DNA of 20,894 nt from an uncultured Candidatus Melainabacteria bacterium (GTDB lineage Bacteria; Cyanobacteriota; Vampirovibrionia; Gastranaerophilales; Gastranaerophilaceae): the NCBI GenBank assembly GCA_934675685.1, contig CAKURL010000026.1, positions 1 through 20,894 on the forward strand. The letters are read 5' to 3'. The translations under genes were made by a program, and so were the position numbers. Every line of letters begins with the position of its first letter. Position 1 is the first letter of the stretch. This document shows, one piece after another, positions 13,332 to 20,894 of this stretch. The notes beneath the pieces are model-generated. The model was given only the letters and a program-made list of their open reading frames with translations, was not told the origin of the DNA and did not search any database.

Positions 13332-15122
13332 ATGAAAAATAAAAAATTAAGAAATATCGCAATTATTGCCCATGTTGACCACGGCAAAACGACTTTAGTG
13401 GATTGCATTTTAGATGCAACTAACGTTTTTTCTGAGCATGAACAAATGGGTACTTGCGTTTTAGACAACAATGACATCGAAAGAGAAAGAGGGATTACAA
13501 TTCTTTCTAAAAACGTCGCTGTTGAATATAAAGGGGTTAAAATTAACGTCGTAGACACCCCAGGCCACGCGGACTTTGGCGGCGAAGTAGAGCGCGTTTT
13601 GGGCATGGTTGATGGTGCTTTGCTTATTGTGGACGCCCAAGAAGGGCCAATGCCTCAAACAAGGTTTGTATTGTCAAAAGCGCTTGAATTAGGAATTAAA
13701 ATTATTGTTGTAATAAATAAAATTGATAAACCTGGGGCAGACCCAGACGGCACTTTAGATAAAGTGTTTGACCTCTTTACAGAGCTCACAGATAGAGACG
13801 ATTTAATCGATTTCCCTGTGATTTATGCATCTTCTTTAAATCGTTTTGCAAAAGTGAATTTAGAAGACGAAAATAAAAATATTTTGCCTTTATTAGATTG
13901 TATTTTAGAAAACATTGAAGGCCCAGAAGCAGACGTGGATTTGCCTTTGCAACTTCAAATCACAACTTTAGACTACAACGAATACGTAGGAAGAATTGCA
14001 ATCGGAAGAATTAAAAATGGCTCTATTAAATCTCAAGAACAAGTTCTTTTGATGAAAGCTGATGGAACTTCTGAAAAAGGCAAAATCGTTAAATTGTTCG
14101 GTTTTAAAGATTTAGGAAGAGTGGAAATTGAATCTGCTCAAGCAGGCGACATTGTTGGTATTGCAGGTTTTCCTGATGTTCAAATAGGAGAAACAATTAC
14201 AGATGTTGCAAACCCTGCGGCTTTGCCTTTGATTAAGATTGATGAACCTACTTTGTCTATGAATTTTTCAATCAATGATTCACCTTTTGCAGGTACAGAA
14301 GGAAAATTTGTTACTTCAAGACAAATCAGAAAAAGATTATATTTAGAACTTGAAAAAAATGTCTCTTTGAGAGTGGAAGATACAGATTCAACTGATATGT
14401 TCAAAGTCTCCGGTAGAGGCGAATTGCATTTGTCTATTTTGATTGAACAAATGAGAAGAGAAGGCTATGAATTTCAAGTTTCAAAGCCTGAAGTAATTAT
14501 GCACGAGGACGAAAATGGCGTAAAACAAGAGCCGTTTGAAAACTTAATCGTGGACGTTCCGGAAGAATTTGTGGGCTCTGTGATAGAAAAATTGTCTTCA
14601 AGAAAAGCTCAAATGTTGAATATGGAAGCTGGGCCAAAAAGAACAAATATCGATTTTATAATCCCCGCTAGAGGCTTAATCGGCTTCAGGTCTGAATTCA
14701 TCAGAATGACAAAAGGTGAAGGTATTATGTATCATACTTTTGCTCATTATGACGATTATGCAGGCGACATTCCTCGCCAAAGAACAGGCTCTTTAATTGC
14801 CCACGAAGATGGCGAAGCAGTTGCTTATGCGCTTCACCAATTCGAAGATAGAGGCGTGTTTTTCATCACTCCAAAAACAAAAGTATATAGAGGCATGATT
14901 GTAGGGGAGTGTAACCGCCCTCAAGATATCCCAGTGAACGTTTGTAAGACCAAGAAAATGACAAACATGAGATCAGCTACAGCAGACGTTATGGTGACTT
15001 TGCAAGCGCCAAAGATTATGGGGCTAGAAGATGCTCTTGAATATATTCAAGACGACGAGTTGGTGGAAATTACTCCTCAAAGCATCAGAATAAGAAAAGC
15101 TGACCTTGTAAAATTAAGATAG
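13332..15122 (+). CDS. typA: ribosome-associated GTPase TypA/BipA
   Basis: Translational GTPase of the EF-G-like class that binds ribosomes and supports 50S assembly and growth under stress or cold; 596 residues, near the usual 600-610. G1 AHVDHGKTT at about residues 14-22, RGITI (G2), DTPGHADFGGEVERVLGMVD (G3), NKIDKPGADP (G4). The family-specific middle region shows IDEPTLSMNFSINDSPFAG and KFVTSRQIRKRLYLELEKNV, followed by SGRGELHLSILIEQMRREGY. The C-terminal TypA domain has RGLIGFRSEF and GEGIMYHTF. The start at 13332 is the first ATG; AAGAAAG upstream is a weak ribosome binding site. The gene is divergent from the AsmA-like gene and lies 42 bp before the GH57 gene. Confidence 0.97.
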   Translation: MKNKKLRNIAIIAHVDHGKTTLVDCILDATNVFSEHEQMGTCVLDNNDIERERGITILSKNVAVEYKGVKINVVDTPGHADFGGEVERVLGMVDGALLIVDAQEGPMPQTRFVLSKALELGIKIIVVINKIDKPGADPDGTLDKVFDLFTELTDRDDLIDFPVIYASSLNRFAKVNLEDENKNILPLLDCILENIEGPEADVDLPLQLQITTLDYNEYVGRIAIGRIKNGSIKSQEQVLLMKADGTSEKGKIVKLFGFKDLGRVEIESAQAGDIVGIAGFPDVQIGETITDVANPAALPLIKIDEPTLSMNFSINDSPFAGTEGKFVTSRQIRKRLYLELEKNVSLRVEDTDSTDMFKVSGRGELHLSILIEQMRREGYEFQVSKPEVIMHEDENGVKQEPFENLIVDVPEEFVGSVIEKLSSRKAQMLNMEAGPKRTNIDFIIPARGLIGFRSEFIRMTKGEGIMYHTFAHYDDYAGDIPRQRTGSLIAHEDGEAVAYALHQFEDRGVFFITPKTKVYRGMIVGECNRPQDIPVNVCKTKKMTNMRSATADVMVTLQAPKIMGLEDALEYIQDDELVEITPQSIRIRKADLVKLR

Positions 15123-15129
15123 AAATATT

Positions 15130-15158
15130 TTGCTAATATTAGAAAAATAATCTATAAT
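15130..15158 (+). promoter_or_regulatory. promoter for the GH57 gene (TTGCTA-17-TATAAT), leaderless
   Basis: TTGCTA (15130-15135), 17-bp spacer, perfect TATAAT (15153-15158), then GGTTTT and ATG at 15165. The -10 to ATG gap is 6 nt, so the transcript would start at the initiation codon. No Shine-Dalgarno sequence is visible. The promoter begins 8 bp after the typA stop codon, so GH57 is probably expressed at least partly on its own. Confidence 0.65.
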
Positions 15159-15164
15159 GGTTTT

Positions 15165-17396
15165 ATGAATAAGTTGAATATTGCTTTTGTTTGGCATTTT
15201 CATCAGCCAAATTATCAATATAACTATGATAGCGACTTTTTGTTGCCTTGGACAAGGCTGCATGCTACAAAAGATTATCTCGACATGCTTAAAAAAGTGG
15301 ATAAATTTCAAAATTTAAAATTAAATTTTGATTTTTCTCCTGTGCTTTTATCTGCCTTGCAAAAATACTTGAATGGCGCTAAAGACATACATTTGAAGCT
15401 TTTTTTAAAAGACGAAAATGAATTGAGCGAAGAAGACAAAATATTTATTTTAAACAATTATTTTGATGTTAATTATAAAAACATGGTCTTAACAAAGCAA
15501 TATTTTTGCGAACTTTATAACAAAAGGGCGAATTCAAAAGAGCTCAATGTAGACATGTTCTCAAATTCAGAATATTCTGACATCATGGCGAATTTCACTC
15601 TTTTGTGGATTGATAAAACTTTTGTTTCAGATTATCCTGATTTGTTGGCCTTGCTTGAAAAAGAGGTCAACTACACTCTTCAAGACAGAAGAAGAATTTA
15701 TGAAATTCAGCTTGATATAATAAGGAGAATTCTAGAAGAATATAAAATTTATCAAGACAATGAAAAAATCGAAGTTTCGACAAGCCCGTATTACCACCCG
15801 ATTATCCCTTTGCTCCTTGATTTTAAAGGAAAAGAGATTAAAAACTTCGAAAACCTTCCAAATAACGTCAATTTTTCTTCTGACGCAAGTTGGCATGTTG
15901 AACATGCAATTAAAAAATACTACGAAATCTTTGGCAGAAAGCCAAATGGCATGTGGCTTTCGGAGCAATGTGTTTGTCAAAAAACAACAGAATTATTGAG
16001 CGAATTTGGAATAAATTGGACGATTTTGGACGAAGGAATTTTGTCTAAGACGATTAAAAAGCAATTTATAAGAGATTTTGAAGGGAATTTGGAAAATCCT
16101 TTCGACCTTGATATAAACTACAAAACTCGCTCTAAAAAGCCGATTAACATCTTGTTTTCAGATTCTTTCTTTGCAAATTTGCTTAATTTTGGCTATGGGA
16201 ATTATGACGCAAAAATCGCAGCAAACGACATGTATGATAAAATCAAAATCGTGCAATCGAAGCTCGCTTCCTCGCCTTGCGAAAATCATATTTTAACTAT
16301 CGCCCTAGATGGCGAAAATTGTTGGGAGACATATCAAAATGACGGCAATGATTTCCTTGAATATTTGTATGGCTTAATTGACAAAGATGAAACATTAAAC
16401 ACAGTTTTGGTAAACGACTTTGTAAATTCTGCAAAGCCTCAAATGCTCGACAACTTAAAATCCGGCTCTTGGATTAAAAGGAATTTTGACCTTTGGATAG
16501 GCGAACCCGTTAAAAACGTTGCTTGGCTTTATATGAATAGTGTAAATAAAGATCTTGAAAAATTCAGCCATAGTGTCAAAAAAATCAAAGATTGCGAAGA
16601 AAAAAGAATTTTAGAAGAAAAGATTAGAAAAGCTAAAAGAGAAATTTTAATCGCTCAAGGAAGCGATTGGTATTGGTGGTATGGCTTTCCAAATGAATCC
16701 AAGAGCGACGGCGTTTTTGATTTTTTGTTCAGGCAACATTTAATTCAAGTTTATCAGATTTTGAATTTAGAAGTTCCTCAATATTTAACAATTCCCTTGG
16801 CGAACGCGACAACGCGCCCTTTAAGGACGCCAAGTGTTCCGATTTCGCCTAGCTTGTCTTGCGAATATCGTGATGTCATCGAATGGCAAGACGCAGGCTA
16901 TATCTTCATTCCGGACAGCCCTACGTCAAACCTTGCAAGGTTAATTAAAAACATACATTTTGGCTATGACGAAGAAAATTTATATTTTAGGTTTGAAATA
17001 AATAAAAATGCCGCAAAAATGCAATATGGCGGCATAGAAAACCAAATCGCTATTTATTTCATCAACGAAAAAAGTTCAAATTTTTCTTCAATCAGGTTTA
17101 TAAATAAAAATGATAATATTTATCCAATTATTAAAAACCAATTTTCAAACGAAATAAGATTTGTGTTTGACAAAGAACAAATTTCAAAAATATACTTTAG
17201 CAAAGCTATAAGCCACAACTTGTGGAATTATGTTGTGGCAAGAAATTCTAAAATTGGCTATAAGGACACAATAGAGCTCAAAATTGCCTTTTGTGACCTT
17301 GGGATAAATTCTTCTCATATCTCTTTTTGCGTGATTGACGCTACAAATGAGCTCATAAATGAAGTCTATCCACAAGACGTTTTAATTAACCTATAA
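15165..17396 (+). CDS. glycoside hydrolase family 57 protein (alpha-amylase / amylopullulanase type)
   Basis: 743 residues, no signal peptide, so probably a cytoplasmic alpha-glucan-acting hydrolase or transferase. GH57 regions in order: AFVWHFHQPNY at about residues 5-15 (region 1); SDASWHVEHAIKKYYEIFGR followed by GMWLSEQCV with the candidate nucleophile Glu267; and ALDGENCWETY with the candidate acid/base Asp382. Later comes GSDWYWWYGF with FDFLFRQHL (region 5). The C-terminal 200 residues (CEYRDVIEWQDAG, then IHFGYDEENLYFRFEI) form a beta-rich domain often found in bacterial GH57 amylase/amylopullulanase-like proteins (COG1449). The likely substrate is glycogen or maltodextrin; exact specificity is not readable. 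Its TAA is 1 bp from the stop of the convergent kinase gene. Confidence 0.92.
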   Translation: MNKLNIAFVWHFHQPNYQYNYDSDFLLPWTRLHATKDYLDMLKKVDKFQNLKLNFDFSPVLLSALQKYLNGAKDIHLKLFLKDENELSEEDKIFILNNYFDVNYKNMVLTKQYFCELYNKRANSKELNVDMFSNSEYSDIMANFTLLWIDKTFVSDYPDLLALLEKEVNYTLQDRRRIYEIQLDIIRRILEEYKIYQDNEKIEVSTSPYYHPIIPLLLDFKGKEIKNFENLPNNVNFSSDASWHVEHAIKKYYEIFGRKPNGMWLSEQCVCQKTTELLSEFGINWTILDEGILSKTIKKQFIRDFEGNLENPFDLDINYKTRSKKPINILFSDSFFANLLNFGYGNYDAKIAANDMYDKIKIVQSKLASSPCENHILTIALDGENCWETYQNDGNDFLEYLYGLIDKDETLNTVLVNDFVNSAKPQMLDNLKSGSWIKRNFDLWIGEPVKNVAWLYMNSVNKDLEKFSHSVKKIKDCEEKRILEEKIRKAKREILIAQGSDWYWWYGFPNESKSDGVFDFLFRQHLIQVYQILNLEVPQYLTIPLANATTRPLRTPSVPISPSLSCEYRDVIEWQDAGYIFIPDSPTSNLARLIKNIHFGYDEENLYFRFEINKNAAKMQYGGIENQIAIYFINEKSSNFSSIRFINKNDNIYPIIKNQFSNEIRFVFDKEQISKIYFSKAISHNLWNYVVARNSKIGYKDTIELKIAFCDLGINSSHISFCVIDATNELINEVYPQDVLINL

Positions 17397-17397
17397 A

Positions 17398-19440
17398 TTA
17401 ATTATCTCTTACTTCAAAAGAGATTTCCCAGTCGTCTTTTGAAGCTTTTTTGGGTTTATTTATATTATTTAAATTGTTTGAAATTTCGTTTTGAACCTTT
17501 TCAAGAGAAGTCGTCTCGCTTTCCACAAACTTTGCGTCGTGGTCTTTTTTTTGTTCATAGTCTTCTATTTTATTTATTTCGATTTCTTTATATTCATTTT
17601 TTCTTGGTTCAAGTTCTTCTTCTTTTTTTGCGATAGTATTTTTTTCTTTGTTTTCTATTTCTTTTTTATCAGATTCGTTCAAAGGAAGCCAGAAGCTGAA
17701 TGTCGAGCCTTCGTTTAGTTTTGATTTTACAAAAACTTTTCCTTGATGGTGTTTTTCGATTGCGACTTTAACCAAATGAAGTCCAAGCCCTGTGCCTTTT
17801 ATTGTGTGAACTTGGTTTTCAATTCTATAAAAACGCTCGAAAATCATTTTTTGGTGTTCCGGAGAAATTCCAATTCCGTTGTCTTCTACGGAGACTTCTA
17901 AATATCTTGGATCTCTTGCGATTTCCGCTCTAATTTTCACTCTTGTGTTTTCTTTCGAATATTTAATCGCATTTGTAATCAAATTGCTCATGACACGCTC
18001 TATGCTTTGCGTATTATACGAAACAAGAGGAAGATTATCTTCTTTTATGACTTTGATTTCGATATTTTTTTCTTCAGACAAAACTTTATGGCTTTGTACA
18101 ATTTTATCTATAGTTTTCGTGATGTCTTGTTTTTCTTTTTCTAAGTGCGCGTCTGATTGTATTCTTGAAAAATCAAGAATGTCGTTCACCATTTTATTCA
18201 GCCTGATTACTTCTTTATTAATTGTTCCAATAAATTCTTTTTGCTCTTCGAAGTTGAATTGGTCTCCAAAGTTATATAAAGTATCAGCATAAGAGCTCAA
18301 AATGGTCACAGGTGTGCGAAGCTCGTGGGAAACATTTGAAATAAAGTCGTTTTTCAATCTATCCACTTCAGCTTCTTTTGTGATATCAATTAAAACAATG
18401 ATATATCCTAAATAGTCATGCATTTTGGAATACATCGGAGAAATTATTGTTTTAATCACTCTTTTGTCTACGTCTATATTAAAATTAAGCGGTTTTTTTT
18501 CAATGACATCAAGAGGAGTGTTTTTGAAGATTGAGATTTTTTCTCTGAAGCACAATTCTCCGGTCGAGTCGCAATATTTTTGAATTGAGGTGTTTAAAAT
18601 TTCTGTTGCTGTTGTGTTTAAAATCTTTTCTGCTGCGGAATTAATGATTGTGATTTTGTCATAATTGTCGCAAACGACAACGCCATTTGCAATGCTCATC
18701 AAGACTGCTTCCAGTTTATTTCTTTCTAAAGTCAATTGGTCGACATTTTGTTCTTCGTAGTTGTGAAGCTTCTTTGACATATCGTTAAAAGCGTCAAAAA
18801 GCTCTTTGACTTCGCCCGAAGCTTGGTTATAATCCAAAACTGTGCCAAACTTTCCTTGCTCAATTTCTTTTACGCCGTGGTGCAAGATGTTTAATTCTCT
18901 TCTTATTAAAAACGCATTTGCTAAAATCACAAGTGTGAAAACCAGCCAAACAGCAGAAAACACTGTGAGCATGGAGTTTTTTGTAGTTTGAGTCACGTTT
19001 CTTGCGAGGTCCGCACTAAGCCCCACTTCCACAGTCCCCACTAAAGCCCCATTTTGGTTCAACATTGGAGAAGAGATATTTGTGTCTGCTTTTGAAGCTC
19101 TCTTTGAATAATTTTCAATAGTTGTATAAATTATGTCGCCTGATTTATTTTTAAAAGTTATATATGAAATATCTTTTGTAGAAGACAAAATTGAATTCAC
19201 ATGTGCTTTTATATAGCCCAAAGTTGTTGCGTTTGTTGCGCTTTGAGTGATTTCATAGTTTTGTATCGCAAGAGTTTTCGTGAGCAATTGCCCAAAACTT
19301 CTATAACTTTCGTCTAATTCTATCTTTATTCGGTTAACTGCCCAAAAGGCGATTGATATGATTAAAAATGTTGAAATGAGGAGTGCCGTAATAATCAGTT
19401 TGTTTTGAACAGTTAAGTCTATATTAAACTTTTGTTTCAT
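17398..19440 (-). CDS. membrane sensor histidine kinase (HAMP-PAS-HisKA-HATPase) with long charged tail
   Basis: 680 residues. Two membrane helices (about 13-35 and 157-179) bracket a sensor domain of about 120 residues with KDISYITFKNKSGDIIYTT, typical of single-Cache-like periplasmic sensors. Then HAMP (180-232), PAS (about 238-355), HisKA with NVSHELRTPVTI and phospho-acceptor His372, and HATPase with NLITNAIKYS (N box), DNGIG (520-524) and GTGLG (549-553). The class resembles WalK/PhoR/NblS-type kinases. Residues 588-680 are a Lys/Glu-rich tail beyond the normal end of the ATPase domain, unusual for the class. No response regulator gene is in the window, so the partner is unknown. The gene is divergent from glf. 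Confidence 0.93.
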   Translation of the reverse strand: MKQKFNIDLTVQNKLIITALLISTFLIISIAFWAVNRIKIELDESYRSFGQLLTKTLAIQNYEITQSATNATTLGYIKAHVNSILSSTKDISYITFKNKSGDIIYTTIENYSKRASKADTNISSPMLNQNGALVGTVEVGLSADLARNVTQTTKNSMLTVFSAVWLVFTLVILANAFLIRRELNILHHGVKEIEQGKFGTVLDYNQASGEVKELFDAFNDMSKKLHNYEEQNVDQLTLERNKLEAVLMSIANGVVVCDNYDKITIINSAAEKILNTTATEILNTSIQKYCDSTGELCFREKISIFKNTPLDVIEKKPLNFNIDVDKRVIKTIISPMYSKMHDYLGYIIVLIDITKEAEVDRLKNDFISNVSHELRTPVTILSSYADTLYNFGDQFNFEEQKEFIGTINKEVIRLNKMVNDILDFSRIQSDAHLEKEKQDITKTIDKIVQSHKVLSEEKNIEIKVIKEDNLPLVSYNTQSIERVMSNLITNAIKYSKENTRVKIRAEIARDPRYLEVSVEDNGIGISPEHQKMIFERFYRIENQVHTIKGTGLGLHLVKVAIEKHHQGKVFVKSKLNEGSTFSFWLPLNESDKKEIENKEKNTIAKKEEELEPRKNEYKEIEINKIEDYEQKKDHDAKFVESETTSLEKVQNEISNNLNNINKPKKASKDDWEISFEVRDN

Positions 19441-19446
19441 AGCAAA

Positions 19447-19474
19447 ATTGTAACATAATTTAAAAAATTGTCAT
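19447..19474 (-). promoter_or_regulatory. promoter of the histidine kinase gene (ATGACA-16-TACAAT), leaderless
   Basis: Minus strand: ATGACA (complement of 19469-19474), 16-bp spacer, TACAAT (complement of 19447-19452), then 6 nt and the ATG at 19440. No Shine-Dalgarno sequence. The -35 overlaps, on the opposite strand, the -35 of the glf promoter. Confidence 0.6.
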
Positions 19475-19496
19475 GCTTTATTTTTTTGATTAAGAT
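19468..19496 (+). promoter_or_regulatory. promoter of glf (TTGTCA-17-TAAGAT)
   Basis: TTGTCA (19468-19473), 17-bp spacer, TAAGAT (19491-19496). Transcription would begin around 19503, just ahead of the AGGAG at 19504-19508. Back-to-back with the kinase promoter. Confidence 0.5.
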
Positions 19497-19517
19497 TTAT
19501 TTTAGGAGTTGAAGAAT

Positions 19518-20654
19518 TTGAACAATAAGCCAAATTTGGTCGTGGGTTCTGGACTTTCGGGCGCTACGATTGCAAATTTATTAGCAAAAAAGCTAAAAAA
19601 GAAAGTCCTTCTTTTGGAAAAGGATTCTTTTTTGGGCGGCATGTGTGCTGATTATAAAAAAGATAATATTATTATTCAAAAATTTGGATCTCATATTTTT
19701 CACACAAACCATAAAAAAGTCTGGGACTTTTTAAGTGAATTTTCTAGTTTTAATTCATATATTCACCAAGTAGAAGCTAATTTAGGCGACATTTCTTGCC
19801 CTTTGCCTTTTAATTTTAATAGTATAGAAATTCTTTTTGGAAAGAGTTTTTTAAATAAAATTTTAAGAAAAGCAAAAGAATATGCCTTGCCTTTTGAGAT
19901 TTCTATTTTTGATTTAAAAAATCTAGCTTTAAAAGACGAAGATTTTAAAATAATCTATAATTATATATATAATAATATTTTTTTAAATTATTCCAAAAAG
20001 CAATGGGGAGAACATTTTACGGTAATTGACAAAGAAATTTTTAAGCGATTTCCTATAAGATTTAGTTTTGAAAATAACTTTTTTAATGACGAATTTCAAG
20101 GCATGCCAAAAGATGGTTATTCAAATTTAATTTTTTCCATGCTTCAAGATAAAAACATCGAAATCTTTTTGAATTGTGATTTTTCAGTTTTTAAAAAAGA
20201 AAATAAAAATATTTTCGAAAATTATAATATATTTTTTACTGGCTCAATTGATGAATTTTTTGAGTATAAATATGGAATTTTGGATTACAGAAGCCTTGAA
20301 TTTGAATTTTTGGAGCTTGAAGAAAAATTTTTCCAAAAGCATGCTTGTGTGAATTATCCAAATGAAAAAGATTTCACAAGAATTCACGAATTCAAGCATT
20401 TTTATCCTGAAAATATGCATAAAATTAAAAAAACAATTATTGCAAAAGAGTTCCCTAAGAGCTTTATTAAAGGCAAAAACGAAAGATTTTATCCGATTTT
20501 AAACAAAAAAAATATTGAAAAATATGCTATATACAAAAATTTAGCTAAAGATTACAAAAATTTGTATTTTTTAGGCCGGCTAGGAGATTATAAATATTTC
20601 AATATGGATTTAGCCATCTTAAATGCGCTAAATTTATTTGAATCTTTAAAGTAG
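19518..20654 (+). CDS. glf: UDP-galactopyranose mutase
   Basis: FAD enzyme that interconverts UDP-galactopyranose and UDP-galactofuranose, the donor for galactofuranose in O-antigens, exopolysaccharides or glycans. 378 residues if translation starts at the TTG at 19518, which lies 9 nt after AGGAG (19504-19508); the TTG at 19509 abuts that site and is less likely. Residues 7-15 LVVGSGLSG are the FAD-binding turn, followed by LLLEKDSFLGGMC and FGSHIFHTNHKKVWDF. The active-site region has YSKKQWGEHF and FQGMPKDGYSNL, then FFTGSIDEFFEYKYGILDYR, TRIHEFKHF and the C-terminal GRLGDYKYFNMDLAI. Length is close to the 367 of the E. coli enzyme. Codons are extremely AT-rich. No glycosyltransferase genes are visible downstream within the window. 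Confidence 0.96.
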   Translation: MNNKPNLVVGSGLSGATIANLLAKKLKKKVLLLEKDSFLGGMCADYKKDNIIIQKFGSHIFHTNHKKVWDFLSEFSSFNSYIHQVEANLGDISCPLPFNFNSIEILFGKSFLNKILRKAKEYALPFEISIFDLKNLALKDEDFKIIYNYIYNNIFLNYSKKQWGEHFTVIDKEIFKRFPIRFSFENNFFNDEFQGMPKDGYSNLIFSMLQDKNIEIFLNCDFSVFKKENKNIFENYNIFFTGSIDEFFEYKYGILDYRSLEFEFLELEEKFFQKHACVNYPNEKDFTRIHEFKHFYPENMHKIKKTIIAKEFPKSFIKGKNERFYPILNKKNIEKYAIYKNLAKDYKNLYFLGRLGDYKYFNMDLAILNALNLFESLK

Positions 20655-20894
20655 CGCTATAGCTTGCTTTTAAAGCTTTGATAAAAATAAATTATGAATT
20701 TTTGTAAACAATATAAAGCCAAATACTTGAAAACAATCTTTGAAGATGTAATATTGATATGCACGGTTGGGTTAGCCCACTGGGCGATGAACTTTAAAAA
20801 TTGAACTTCAAAAAAGATTTCAAAAAACCTCTTGACAATAAAACTTGAAGTGATTAAATAATAATTACCGGCAAACAACAAAGCCTAATGAATT
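20655..20894. other. intergenic region after glf with a possible promoter near its end
   Basis: No convincing gene. Short frames on both strands lack ribosome binding sites and homology signs. Bases 20763-20789 hold a short hairpin-like GC-richer patch (TGGG-TTAG-CCCA) that looks like a decayed intergenic repeat. TTGACA at 20832-20837 followed after 17 bp by TAAATA (20855-20860) could be a plus-strand promoter for a gene beyond the window. No terminator with a T-run is seen after glf. Confidence 0.45.

Noticed and set aside
20657..20881. 74-codon minus-strand frame downstream of glf
   Set aside because: No ribosome binding site, low-complexity Phe/Tyr/Ile composition expected from AT-rich non-coding DNA, and it covers a promoter-like TTGACA.

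Overview
The window is AT-rich DNA, read with the standard bacterial code, from what looks like a diderm bacterium. Gene content points to a gut-type non-photosynthetic cyanobacterial relative (Gastranaerophilales / 'Melainabacteria'). The pointers are a prepilin-like protein with a Cys-rich stalk and an FISUMP/DUF1566-like end, a large AsmA-like envelope protein, a GH57 glucanase-type enzyme and a multidomain histidine kinase, all at low GC. The taxonomic call is inference; other AT-rich gut diderms are possible.

Layout from left to right. (1) 1-1142, minus strand: 5' part of ATP-dependent PEP carboxykinase (pckA), cut by the window edge, with a promoter overlapped by inverted repeats. (2) 1294-6352, plus strand: a compact operon polA - small exported protein of unknown function - priA, with overlapping stop and start codons. 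(3) 6373-8440: an XRE-type repressor (minus) divergent from a Cys-rich prepilin-like surface protein (plus), sharing a 133-139 bp control region with symmetric motifs. (4) 8461-9162: a hairpin-dense non-coding repeat island. Its arms are inverted copies of each other, its ends carry inward-pointing terminators, and several stems differ in sequence between copies while staying complementary. (5) 9163-9414: AT-rich spacer. (6) 9415-10440 (plus): unrecognised protein; 10433-13201 (minus): AsmA-like protein; their 3' ends overlap by 8 bp. (7) 13332-15122: typA/bipA translational GTPase; 15165-17396: GH57 glycoside hydrolase. (8) 17398-19440 (minus): HAMP-PAS-histidine kinase, 1 bp from the end of the GH57 gene. 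(9) 19518-20654: UDP-galactopyranose mutase (glf), divergent from the kinase. (10) 20655-20894: spacer with a possible promoter for a gene outside the window.

How the genes fit together: most are conserved housekeeping genes (gluconeogenesis, DNA repair and replication restart, translation under stress, alpha-glucan metabolism). With them are envelope functions: AsmA-like protein, galactofuranose precursor synthesis, the prepilin-like protein and a membrane sensor kinase. The least explained parts are the repeat island at 8461-9162 and a recurring arrangement in which a good -10 hexamer lies exactly 6 (once 7) nt before a start codon that has no Shine-Dalgarno sequence. That arrangement suggests leaderless mRNAs for four of the genes.
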